This document shows, in pieces, positions 8,509-16,444 of a stretch of DNA of 64,000 nt (position 1 is its first letter; each line of letters starts with the position of its first letter). Both the position numbers and the translations under genes were made by a program. The notes beneath the pieces were generated by a model. It saw only the letters and a program-made list of their open reading frames with translations. It made no database searches and was not told the DNA's origin. The DNA is from Deltaproteobacteria bacterium (GTDB lineage Bacteria > Lernaellota > Lernaellaia > JACKCT01): contig JADLEX010000057.1 in assembly GCA_020845895.1 (NCBI GenBank), forward strand, positions 1 to 64,000, given 5' to 3'.

Positions 8509-9429
8509 TCACGCATCGCGCCGCGCGTGTGCGACCGTCTTCGCGAGACGCACCAGTGTCTCGTGAATCGGCGCATCGACGCCGTGAACGCGCGCGAGGT
8601 CCACGATCGCTCCGTTGATCGAGTCGACCTCGATCGGCCGGTTGCGATACAAATCCTGAAGCATCGGGCACATGTGCCCGGCGGTCAGTTCCAGAATCCG
8701 TTCCACCTCCGCTGCCGGATGCGCGACGAGCAGCTCGATCCCCGCGGCCCGAGTCACGGCGAGCGCCTCGGCGACGGCAGCCTTCATCAACGCCCGCGTT
8801 TCGTCCAAGGCCATGATGCGTTCATTTGGAATCTGCGCGATCATCGCGATTGCCTGCCATCCCGACTGAATCACCGTGCGCGTCCAGACGAGTCGCGTAC
8901 AATCGGCCTCGGCGTGCGTCTTCAGTCCGAGCCGTGTGAGTCGCGCGGCGACGTTCGCGGCGGCTTCGCCGTGCTCCGCGGTGCACGGCGCGATTCGCGA
9001 ATCGCCCCAACTTGTGTGCAGCACGTGGCCCGCCTCCACGAGCGTCGCGCTCATGTTGGTCCACGCGGTGAACACGCGACCGCCACCGAGCGCATTCGTC
9101 AGCGGTTCGACCCGGCCGATGCCGTTCTGGAAACACACGGCCACGCCCGCGGTGCCCAGCGCGTGCGAAAGATCGGCCGCGATCGAGTCGGTGTCCGCGA
9201 CCCGAACGCACACCAGAGCGAGGTCCGCGTCGCCGTCGGCCGCGATCTCCTGAATCGGAACGGGGATGCGCTGCTCGCCGCCGGTGCCGTCGTAACGCAG
9301 GCCATGCGCCTCGATCGCGCGTCGCGCGCGCCGGTCGCGCTCGACGAGAACGACATCCTCGCCCGCTTTGGCGATCAGCGACGCGAGCAAACTCCCCATC
9401 GCTCCCGCGCCGAAAATTACGATGCTCAT
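8509..9429 (-). CDS. Ketopantoate reductase (PanE/ApbA) family protein
   Basis: The N-terminal Rossmann fold begins MSIVIFGAGAMGSLLASLIA with the GxGxxG NADP-binding motif, and the C-terminal helical domain contains the conserved GHMCPMLQDLYRNRPIEVDSI-type segment (here split over residues near 250-270), where PSMLQDxxxGRxTEID is usual. By position the catalytic Lys and Asn of E. coli PanE (W-x-K-x3-N) are replaced by Arg and Gln here (WTRTVIQ), so the assignment to pantothenate synthesis is uncertain and another 2-oxoacid may be the substrate. 306 residues is normal. ATG 9429 has the ribosome binding site GAGGGAGA; longer starts are unlikely. Confidence 0.85.
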   Translation of the reverse strand: MSIVIFGAGAMGSLLASLIAKAGEDVVLVERDRRARRAIEAHGLRYDGTGGEQRIPVPIQEIAADGDADLALVCVRVADTDSIAADLSHALGTAGVAVCFQNGIGRVEPLTNALGGGRVFTAWTNMSATLVEAGHVLHTSWGDSRIAPCTAEHGEAAANVAARLTRLGLKTHAEADCTRLVWTRTVIQSGWQAIAMIAQIPNERIMALDETRALMKAAVAEALAVTRAAGIELLVAHPAAEVERILELTAGHMCPMLQDLYRNRPIEVDSINGAIVDLARVHGVDAPIHETLVRLAKTVAHARRDA

Positions 9430-9511
9430 TCCGGACGTTCTCCCTCGCGAAATTCCCGCCGCGTTCATAGCCGAAATCGCGGCGCGGGGCCATCATGCGT
9501 TCGCTGGTCGG

Positions 9512-9540
9512 TTGCGCCGTGCCAAGGCGCCCGCTAAATT
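9512..9540 (+). promoter_or_regulatory. Putative sigma-70 promoter for the M23 peptidase gene
   Basis: TTGCGC (9512-9517), a 17-bp spacer, then TAAATT (9535-9540). The start of transcription would be near 9547, about 20 bases before the TTG start. Both boxes match consensus at four positions. Confidence 0.4.
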
Positions 9541-9566
9541 CGAAACGATCGTCACGGGAGTGCGTG

Positions 9567-10823
9567 TTGAGCTGGTTGTTCGAGCGTCGCGGATTCGCCG
9601 TCATCGTTCGCTGCGCGATCCTCGTCGCGATCGGCGCGGTGGCCGCGGGCGCGCAGTGGAAGTGGTTCGAGCACCACCACGACCGTGTGAATTCACATCT
9701 CGATGTCGTGGCACCGAACGCCGTGCGCACGTCGGTGCTGCGCGGCCGGATGCGCAAGGACGCCACCCTCGCCGACGCCCTGCGTACCGCGGGGCTCGGC
9801 GAGTCGGCGACATCCGAGGTCATGGCCGCCCTCGCCGCGGCGAAACTCGACTTCACGCGGCGCAAGCCCGGAGAACCGTTTGGCGCGCGGATCGACGCCG
9901 GGGGCCGCGTCGTCCGCTTCGCGATGGCCATCGATCAACTCACGACGATTCGGCTCGATCGCGACGACGCGGGCCGCCTGATCGGCGAAACGATCAAGCT
10001 GCCCACCGAGACGCAGACTGTTGTCTTCACCGGCACCATCAAGTCCTCCTTCTATCAGTCCATCATCGACGGCGGCGAGCAGCCCCAGCTCGCGGGCAAC
10101 GTGGTGCGCGTGTTCGAATACGATATCGACTTCGCCGAAGAGCTTCGCGAAGGCGACACCTATCGAATCCTGATGGACCGCATCACGTGCAAGGGCCGCG
10201 TCGTCGATTACGGGCGCATCCACGCCGCGGAGTACGTCGGACAGGTGACGGGCACCGTGCGCGGCTATTGGTTCGATCACGAGAACCGCGAAATCGAAGG
10301 CTACTACAACGATAAGGGAGTGAAACTGAAGAAGTTTTTCCTGCGCGCGCCGCTCGATGTGCTGCGCGTGACGAGCCGCTACGGGGTGCGTTTTCACCCC
10401 ACGCTGCGCGAACGTCGGATGCACACCGGAGTCGATTACGGCGCGCCCACGGGTACGCGGGTCTGGGCGGTGGCGGACGGCACGGTGAACCGCGCGGGAA
10501 ACGCCGGCGGATACGGCAAACTCATCGAGATCAGCCACCCGGGCGGACTGCGTTCACGGTACGCGCACTTGTCGGCCATCAACGTGCGAAGCGGCCAGCG
10601 CGTCGGCCAGAGACAGGTGATCGGCCGCGTCGGCAGTACGGGACGATCCACCGGCCCGCATCTTCACTTCGAACTTCTCTCGGGCGGGCGGCACATCAAT
10701 CCCGCGAAACAGAAGATCCAGTCGGCGACCACCCTGCCCGTCGCGCTGATGCCGCGCCTCAAGGAGTCGATCGCCGCCGCGAACGAGCGGATGGAAAAGA
10801 CGGCGGTACTGGCGAAAGAATGA
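9567..10823 (+). CDS. M23-family murein endopeptidase (MepM-like)
   Basis: A membrane-anchored peptidoglycan hydrolase. An uncleaved signal-anchor (about residues 9-30) is followed by a LysM/OapA-like N-terminal region (DATLADALRTAGL and on), a Csd3/MepM-like middle domain, and a C-terminal LytM domain with the Zn ligands HTGVDYG (HxxxD) and HLHFELL (HxH). These ligands are intact, so it is probably active and cleaves peptide cross-links during cell growth. The start TTG 9567 lies six bases after GGGAG; GTG 9564 is nearly as good. 418 residues. Convergent with the TMTC-like gene, which ends 13 bases away. Confidence 0.92.
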   Translation: MSWLFERRGFAVIVRCAILVAIGAVAAGAQWKWFEHHHDRVNSHLDVVAPNAVRTSVLRGRMRKDATLADALRTAGLGESATSEVMAALAAAKLDFTRRKPGEPFGARIDAGGRVVRFAMAIDQLTTIRLDRDDAGRLIGETIKLPTETQTVVFTGTIKSSFYQSIIDGGEQPQLAGNVVRVFEYDIDFAEELREGDTYRILMDRITCKGRVVDYGRIHAAEYVGQVTGTVRGYWFDHENREIEGYYNDKGVKLKKFFLRAPLDVLRVTSRYGVRFHPTLRERRMHTGVDYGAPTGTRVWAVADGTVNRAGNAGGYGKLIEISHPGGLRSRYAHLSAINVRSGQRVGQRQVIGRVGSTGRSTGPHLHFELLSGGRHINPAKQKIQSATTLPVALMPRLKESIAAANERMEKTAVLAKE

Positions 10824-10835
10824 GGGACGATTGCG

Positions 10836-12425
10836 TCACGACGCGAGACGGCTCAGTTCCTCGCGCGTCCCCGGCGCAATCGATGCATCGAGCAAACCGC
10901 GCGCGAGGCGCTTGAGCCGCTCGCTCGGGCGCTCGCGCAGCGCGTCGGCGACAATCGCCGCCGCCTCTTCGAATCGTCCCTGCTGCATTCTCACACGCAC
11001 GAGGTTTTCGATCACGGGGTCGTTCGCGGGATCCACGGACAGAATCCGGGTGAAGATCTCCGCCGCCTCGTCATAACGCTCCGCGCGCGCGAGCGTGGTG
11101 CCGAGGTTGTTGAGCGCTCCGGCGTGGTCGGGATCGACATCGAGGGCGCGGCGATAATGCTCCTCGGCGCGCGTCAGATCGGCGTCGGCGCTGTAGTAGA
11201 GTCCCAACTGATAGTGACCGAGCGCGAGGCGCGGTTGCTCTCGAACAGCATTCTCCCAGAACCGTTCGGGTGAACTCCAGATGTGCGTGCGCGCGAAGGT
11301 GAGCCCGGCGAAGAGGCATCCGATCGCAACGATCACCGGCGCGGCGACGTTGACGGATCGCTCACGCAACAGCGGTTCTGCGACGATCGCGAAAGCCCAG
11401 CACAGGCCGATCATCGGCAGGAAAAAATAGCGCTCCGCCGACGGCATGCCCGTTGGGATCAGGTTCGATGACGGCAAATACGTCAGCCACGCGAACGCGA
11501 GCGCGAACGACAGCGATGGCCGCGACGCGCGCATCCGCCACGCGGCGATCGGCACACCGATGAGAAACGCCGCACCGACGAGCGTGTTGAGCACGCCGGG
11601 GTCGGGCCAGTCGTCGAAGACGCGCAGATGCACGGGAAGTGCCGCACGCACGAGATAGCGCGGAACAATCGACGCGACGGCGGCCAGATGCTTTGCGAAG
11701 CCGTCTCCGTAGAGCGCGCTTTGCGCGACGGCGCCGGTGAGCGCGGTCCGGATCGCGACGTATGCGACGGCAACCGCGCCGACTGCGCCGATGACCGCGT
11801 AACGGTAGCGCGGCGATGCTCCGTCGACCCGGTGCGCGGCGACCACCAACGGCGCGACGACGCCGACTTCCTTGAAAAACATCGACGCCGCGAGCAGCAG
11901 CGCGGAACCCGCGAACCACCACCGCCGCACGCCGCCTGGCACGCCGGTCCCGAGGTCGTAGGCCGCGAGGCCGAGCAACAGGCACAGCGCGCACAGCAGC
12001 GTCGGTTGGGCGCTGACCCACGAGACCGTCTCGGACATGAGCGGGTGAAACGCCGCGAATGCGACGGCGACCAGGATGAGATCGTCGCGTTTTAGAAGCC
12101 GGCGCGAAAAGCTCGACATCGATCCGATGACGAGCAGGAACAGGCCGATCGACACGAGGTGCCACCGCCCGGGCCGATCCACGCCGAAGGCCGCGTATTC
12201 GAGCGCGAAAAACGTCGTGGCGAGCGGCCGATACACCATGTTCTGCTGAAGCGGATGGGCGACGGCGGTGGCGGGCTCGGTGAAAAAGTACGGCCAGTTC
12301 GCGAGTCGACGGATCGCGGGGTTGTCGCGCACAGTGAATTCGTCGTCGTACACGAACCCGCCCGGCACGGTGCGCGCGTACAGGAGCACGATCAGAAAAC
12401 CGATCAGGACGTGAGCGCTCTTCAT
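10836..12425 (-). CDS. Polytopic membrane protein with C-terminal TPRs (TMTC-like)
   Basis: About ten to twelve hydrophobic segments (residues 1-390) are followed by TPR units (about 400-520: RLALGHYQLGLYYSADADL, HAGALNNLGTTLARAERYD, NDPVIENLVRVRMQQGRFE). The luminal-loop start DDEFTVRDNP and the later AERYFFLPMIG resemble bacterial and eukaryotic TMTC/GT-C proteins, polyprenyl-phosphate-sugar glycosyltransferases in which the first loop acidic pair (here YDDEF) is catalytic. A glycosyltransferase role is therefore likely but unproven. ATG 12425 was chosen; TTG 12455 would add ten residues. No other glycosylation gene is adjacent. 529 residues. Confidence 0.8.
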   Translation of the reverse strand: MKSAHVLIGFLIVLLYARTVPGGFVYDDEFTVRDNPAIRRLANWPYFFTEPATAVAHPLQQNMVYRPLATTFFALEYAAFGVDRPGRWHLVSIGLFLLVIGSMSSFSRRLLKRDDLILVAVAFAAFHPLMSETVSWVSAQPTLLCALCLLLGLAAYDLGTGVPGGVRRWWFAGSALLLAASMFFKEVGVVAPLVVAAHRVDGASPRYRYAVIGAVGAVAVAYVAIRTALTGAVAQSALYGDGFAKHLAAVASIVPRYLVRAALPVHLRVFDDWPDPGVLNTLVGAAFLIGVPIAAWRMRASRPSLSFALAFAWLTYLPSSNLIPTGMPSAERYFFLPMIGLCWAFAIVAEPLLRERSVNVAAPVIVAIGCLFAGLTFARTHIWSSPERFWENAVREQPRLALGHYQLGLYYSADADLTRAEEHYRRALDVDPDHAGALNNLGTTLARAERYDEAAEIFTRILSVDPANDPVIENLVRVRMQQGRFEEAAAIVADALRERPSERLKRLARGLLDASIAPGTREELSRLAS

Positions 12426-12515
12426 GAGAAGAGCCGCGCCGTGCGGCCTATGCAACGCGCCCGCTCCCGTGATAGAGGACCGCGTGATCTTAACCCGACA
12501 GTTCGCCCCATCTCA

Positions 12516-12899
12516 ATGCCGGAAACGGTGGCGCGCGTCGTGATCGTCCACGCGCTGGCGATTATCGCCCTGAAAGTGGCGACACGCCTTCCGAAGGGCT
12601 GGGGGCTTTACCCCGCGGGCTTCTACGTCGGGCAGGCGCTCGCCGCGCTCAAAACCGACGACCTCGACCGCGCTATGGAGTTCTACCGGCTGGCTGTCGC
12701 CCGTGACTTCACCAACGACCGCGTGCGCGTGCTCGGTGAGATTCTCGCGAACGAAATCCGCTTTCGCAAATCCGCGCTCGCGAGACGGATGGCCGCGGGC
12801 GACGCGGCGGCCCAGGCCGGGATGGCGGTGCTGGACGGATTTCTGGCCGAACTCGGCGCGACGCCCGATCAGAATTCGACGCGGCCGGTCGGCTTGTAG
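12516..12899 (+). CDS. Small membrane-anchored protein, unknown
   Basis: A 127-residue protein with one N-terminal hydrophobic segment (VARVVIVHALAIIALKV) and a soluble part that resembles a TPR pair (AGFYVGQALAALKTDDLDRA, MEFYRLAVARDFTNDRVRV). No family is recognised. No good ribosome binding site precedes ATG 12516, and the last 31 bases overlap the end of the convergent epimerase-like gene. Codon use is typical of the genome, which supports a real gene. It is divergent from the TMTC-like gene and shares its TPR character; a functional link is speculation. Confidence 0.55.
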   Translation: MPETVARVVIVHALAIIALKVATRLPKGWGLYPAGFYVGQALAALKTDDLDRAMEFYRLAVARDFTNDRVRVLGEILANEIRFRKSALARRMAAGDAAAQAGMAVLDGFLAELGATPDQNSTRPVGL

Positions 12900-13831
12900 C
12901 CGAGTTCCCGTTCGGCCTTTCCGATGTCCATGAGCGCCGTGTATTTCTGGCGCTCGCGATCCACCGAATAGTAGTACGTGGTCATCCCCATTTTGCGCTG
13001 CACCCAGTTGACCAGCGGCAGCACGGGTTCGGGCAGGCTGACCACCCGCGAGCGCGCGAGTTCGGCGATCGTGGTGATCGGCGCGGTGTCCTGCCCCGCG
13101 ATGTTGAAAATGCCGTGGGCGCCGCGCTTGAAGACCGCGAGCCGGATCGCCTGGATCACGTCCTTCATGTGCAGCAGGTTGATGAGCGGATTGAACCCCA
13201 TCGGCTTGAAGATGACCGGCGAGTCGAAATAGGCGTTGAACTGACCGCCGACGCTGCGCCCGATGATGTTGCTCATCCGCAGAATCACGATGTTCATGTG
13301 TTTGTTGTCCATGAACGATCGGCAGATCATGTCCGCGTCCACGCGGTCCTTGATCCACTGGTCCACGTCGGTGTCGAAGTTCAGATCCGAGTTTTCGTCC
13401 ATGAACACCGGGTTGTGCGGGCGCAGCTTGTAGACCGTGTTCGAGCTTTTGAAGATGAACTTCTGGATTGTCTGCGTCGCGATGCAGCGTTCGAGCAGCG
13501 CCTTGGTGCCGTTGACGTTCAGCTCGTGCACGTCCTCGGCGTGCGAGATGCGCGTCTTGAACGCCAGGTGCACGACGGCGTTGATCTGCGCTTCCTTGAA
13601 CGTGCGCGACAAAAACAGGTTGTTAAGCTCGCGGTACTTGAGGATGTCGCACGCACGGTAGATGAACCGGTCGGAGGGCAGGTCGTTGAAGTAGTAGGGC
13701 TTCTCGTCGCGGGCGACGCCCAGCACCACGCCCACGCGCTTGTCGTCGCACAGGTGCGAAGCCAGATGGCGGCCGATCGACGTCGACACCCCGGTGATGA
13801 GCACGTTGAATTTCTGGTCGCGGTTTGGCAT
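12869..13831 (-). CDS. NAD-dependent epimerase/dehydratase-like protein (extended SDR)
   Basis: An extended short-chain dehydrogenase fold: N-terminal VLITGVSTSIGRHLASHL (altered TGxxGxxG), NAVVHLAFKT and IQKFIFKSSNTVYKL. At the place of the catalytic YxxxK there is WIKDR (in DTDVDQWIKDRVDAD), so both Tyr and Lys seem replaced; this argues against normal epimerase chemistry. ATG 13831 has a GGGGAG ribosome binding site. The gene begins five bases after the acyltransferase stop, so infA, acyltransferase and this gene may be one transcript; a role in lipid or envelope metabolism is inferred from that alone. 320 residues. Confidence 0.85.
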   Translation of the reverse strand: MPNRDQKFNVLITGVSTSIGRHLASHLCDDKRVGVVLGVARDEKPYYFNDLPSDRFIYRACDILKYRELNNLFLSRTFKEAQINAVVHLAFKTRISHAEDVHELNVNGTKALLERCIATQTIQKFIFKSSNTVYKLRPHNPVFMDENSDLNFDTDVDQWIKDRVDADMICRSFMDNKHMNIVILRMSNIIGRSVGGQFNAYFDSPVIFKPMGFNPLINLLHMKDVIQAIRLAVFKRGAHGIFNIAGQDTAPITTIAELARSRVVSLPEPVLPLVNWVQRKMGMTTYYYSVDRERQKYTALMDIGKAERELGYKPTGRVEF

Positions 13832-13836
13832 GGCGG

Positions 13837-14721
13837 CTACTCCCCGAAACCAAAGACGGATTTTCGCTGATCGAGTCCCTTGATAATCATGTCCTGCACG
13901 ACCATTTGAACGCGGTCGGCGAGCATGCGCACCTTCTCCAGATCGTCGAGCGTCTCCGGCCCGTATTCGTGGAACAGCTCGATCGGCGGTCCATAAAAAA
14001 TGTGGTACTTGACCGGCAACGGGATCGCCCCGAGCGGGCCGAGGAGCGGAAAAAACGGCGTGACCGGAAAATACGGGAAGCCGAGCATCCGCGCGATCGG
14101 CCGGATGTTGAACAGCAGCGGCGCCTGCTCCTCGGCTCCGATCACCGCCGTCGGGATGATCGGCGCGCGGTGCCGCAGGGCGAGTTCGATGAAGCCGACG
14201 TTGAAGCGAACGAGGTTATACCGCCGCGAAAACGGCTTGCCGACGCCCTTGGTGCCCTCGGGGAACACGACGACCAGTTCGTCCTGTTCCAACAGATCGG
14301 AGAAATTCCGCCGCGCGCCGATGACCGAACCGACGCGATTGAAGAACACATTCACGTAAGGCAGGAACCCCGCGAAGTTGTCCACCATCGCGCGGGCGAT
14401 GCGCGGTTTTTTCATCCGGTTCGCGAGATCGACCGCGATCATCACCCCGTCGATGGGCACGACTCCCGAGTGATTGGGCACGATCAGCGCGCGTCCCTTG
14501 GACGGCACGTGCTCCGCGCCGTGGCTTTCGACGCGGAACCAGTACTTGTACACGTAACGCAGCACCGCCAGCGCGAGAACGGTGGTTTCCTTTTCGAGGC
14601 CGAAGGCGTCGTAGCCGAATCCGGCGTCGTTCACCTCCATGCTCACCGCGCGTTCGAACTCGTCGGGCGGCAGGATTTTTCGCGCGAGCGCGAGCGCAGC
14701 CTGACGTTGCTGACGATTCAT
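13837..14721 (-). CDS. PlsC-type 1-acyl-glycerol-phosphate-like acyltransferase
   Basis: A glycerolipid acyltransferase. The sequence shows VPNHSGVVPIDG (motif I, of the NHSGxxPxD type) and VVVFPEGTKGVGKPF (motif III), followed by APIIPTAVIGAEE. Two hydrophobic stretches (around YVNVFF and the MLGFPYFPVTPFFPLLGPLG region) would associate it with the inner membrane. ATG 14721 follows AAAGGACG; 294 residues. It is directly followed by the SDR-like gene. Which acyl acceptor is used is not visible; members of this NHSG group occur next to SDR genes in other genomes (recalled, not checked). Confidence 0.9.
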   Translation of the reverse strand: MNRQQRQAALALARKILPPDEFERAVSMEVNDAGFGYDAFGLEKETTVLALAVLRYVYKYWFRVESHGAEHVPSKGRALIVPNHSGVVPIDGVMIAVDLANRMKKPRIARAMVDNFAGFLPYVNVFFNRVGSVIGARRNFSDLLEQDELVVVFPEGTKGVGKPFSRRYNLVRFNVGFIELALRHRAPIIPTAVIGAEEQAPLLFNIRPIARMLGFPYFPVTPFFPLLGPLGAIPLPVKYHIFYGPPIELFHEYGPETLDDLEKVRMLADRVQMVVQDMIIKGLDQRKSVFGFGE

Positions 14722-14880
14722 TCGTCGTCCTTTCGAACCCGATGCTCTCGAAAAGGCGGGAAGTCCCACCCCCAACCGGGCGATATTATGCAACAAACGA
14801 CGCGGACTTGACTATAGATTCGTGCCGCGGGTCGCACTCGAACGGCGGGCGGGCGAATCGGAGGGAACGGACGAAACGCG

Positions 14881-15099
14881 TCAGCGTTTGCGGAAGACGA
14901 TCCGGCCGCGACTCAGATCGTAGGGCGACAGCTCGACGGTCACCTCGTCGCCGGGAATGATCTTGATGCGAAACTTGCGCATCTTGCCGGTCAGGTGGAC
15001 CAGCGCGTTGTGTCCGTTCTCGAGTTGGACCCGAAACATCGCGTTCGGCAGGGCCTCGACGACCTTCGCGGGCACTTCAATGGCTTCTTCTTTCGACAT
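14881..15099 (-). CDS. infA: Translation initiation factor IF-1
   Basis: IF-1 binds the ribosomal A site during initiation. The 72-residue S1/OB-fold protein is complete: [19 protein letters not shown]-like strands, the highly conserved [19 protein letters not shown] and [17 protein letters not shown] at the end. It lies alone, not in a ribosomal-protein operon, upstream of the acyltransferase gene on the same strand (159-base gap with a weak CATAAT -10-like sequence in the middle). Confidence 0.98.
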   Translation of the reverse strand: MSKEEAIEVPAKVVEALPNAMFRVQLENGHNALVHLTGKMRKFRIKIIPGDEVTVELSPYDLSRGRIVFRKR

Positions 15100-15145
15100 C
15101 CGAACTCACGTTCATGGGCGTTGCCGACGTGGAAAATCCCAATGG

Positions 15146-15165
15146 GGCCCGGTCGGTCTCGGGCC
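15146..15165. other. Stem-loop in the infA leader
   Basis: GGCCCG (15146-15151) and CGGGCC (15160-15165) form a 6-bp perfect stem with an 8-base loop, about 50 bases upstream of infA. It could be a leader structure or a terminator remnant; there is no U-run on either strand. Confidence 0.3.
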
Positions 15166-15245
15166 GGTTGGCGCACTACACAAGCCCAAATCTCTGAATT
15201 TTTCAAGTGGTCGCCGGTTTTTCGGGAACCGCGCGAAGATTTGTT

Positions 15246-15274
15246 TTGACGCGTCGCACGCTTTTTGCCAGTAT
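15246..15274 (+). promoter_or_regulatory. Putative sigma-70 promoter for the GNAT gene
   Basis: TTGACG (15246-15251), 17-bp spacer, CAGTAT (15269-15274). Transcription would start near 15281, leaving about ten bases before ATG 15292, so the start could be slightly earlier or the leader very short. Confidence 0.4.
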
Positions 15275-15291
15275 CCGCGCGGAGACCTTCC

Positions 15292-16443
15292 ATGAAGATT
15301 CGTCCCGTTTCCCCCCTCGACAACGACGCATTGTGCCGCCTGTCCCGCGAAACGCCGATGGTCGGCGAGGTCTCCGTCGCCATCGATCGCTCCCCCGACT
15401 ATTTCGCGTTTTACCGGCTTTTCGGCGAAGGCGCGTTCGAGGTCGACGAAGCCCAGCACCGCGAATATCGCGGCGGCACGTGGGCGGCGATGGTCGCCGA
15501 GGACGACGAGACCGGGCGCGGTGTGGTCGGCGTGCTGATGATCGCCCGCGAGGAGGCTTGGTGCGGCGGCGCACGCGTCGTTGTGGCACGGCCCGAGGAC
15601 GGACGCGTGTACGGGGATTTTCAGCGGCGCGGTCTCGCCCAGAAGATGGCCGCGGAGTTTCTCGCGCGTTATCCAGCCAGCCCCGCCGACTTCACGATTT
15701 TCTACATTCTGCGCGGCAACGAAAAGGCCGAGGGCAGCGCGCGCAAGGGTGTGGAGTGGTTCACCGGCTTGCCGATCTGTGAGATCGAGCTGTCGCAGCT
15801 CTCGCCGTACGTCCCCTACCGCAAGTCGAAGCACCTGCGCGTCGAAACGGCGACGACCGCCGATCGCGACGAGATTGTCGGGCATCTCGCCGAGCATTAC
15901 TCGGGCATGAACCTCGCCCCCGTCCTCGATGGCGACACCTGGGATCGCATGCTCGCCGCGCACAAGGGGTACGGGTACGAACACATCCACGTGGTGCGTC
16001 TGTTCGGGCGGATCGTCGCGCTCGCCGGATTGTGGGATGACTGGAACGTACGCCGTTACGTGACGACGCGCTGGCCGCTCAAGGTGCGTCTCGGCATCGC
16101 GGCGGCGCACGTTATCAAGTCGATCGTTCCCGCCGCCGACCCGCCGCGCCTCAACGAGCCGATGCGTTCGGTGTTCCTCAAGCATCTCTGGTGCAGTCCG
16201 GGTTACGAAGACCACCTCGTCGCCATGCTGAAGATCCTGATGAACCGCGTGCGCCGCACGCGCCGCTATCACATGGTCTGGGGATCGTTCGCCGACAACG
16301 ATCCGTATCGGCGGCTGATGGAGCCGTTTGTGCGCACGTCGTCGGTGAGCCGTATGTATTACGTGCCCGGCAACACGGGCATGTATGTCACGCCCGCGCA
16401 GATGCGTTCGCGGCCGATCTTTGCGGATTTCTCGCGGGTTTAG
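15292..16443 (+). CDS. GNAT-like N-acyltransferase, probably two-domain
   Basis: The protein starts MKIRPVSPLDNDALCRLSRE, a typical GNAT beginning, and contains GDFQRRGLAQKMAAEFL (the RxxGxG/A acetyl-CoA loop) and FYILRGNEKAEGSARKG. A second GNAT-like half follows from about residue 188 (RVETATTADRDEIVGHLAEHY), ending MYYVPGNTGMYVTP. 383 residues fits two fused GNAT folds, of which only the first has a clear acetyl-CoA loop. ATG 15292 follows GGAGAC. It is followed one base after its stop by an ATP-grasp gene, so both probably act on the same, unknown, small molecule or peptide. Confidence 0.75.
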   Translation: MKIRPVSPLDNDALCRLSRETPMVGEVSVAIDRSPDYFAFYRLFGEGAFEVDEAQHREYRGGTWAAMVAEDDETGRGVVGVLMIAREEAWCGGARVVVARPEDGRVYGDFQRRGLAQKMAAEFLARYPASPADFTIFYILRGNEKAEGSARKGVEWFTGLPICEIELSQLSPYVPYRKSKHLRVETATTADRDEIVGHLAEHYSGMNLAPVLDGDTWDRMLAAHKGYGYEHIHVVRLFGRIVALAGLWDDWNVRRYVTTRWPLKVRLGIAAAHVIKSIVPAADPPRLNEPMRSVFLKHLWCSPGYEDHLVAMLKILMNRVRRTRRYHMVWGSFADNDPYRRLMEPFVRTSSVSRMYYVPGNTGMYVTPAQMRSRPIFADFSRV

Positions 16444-16444
16444 C

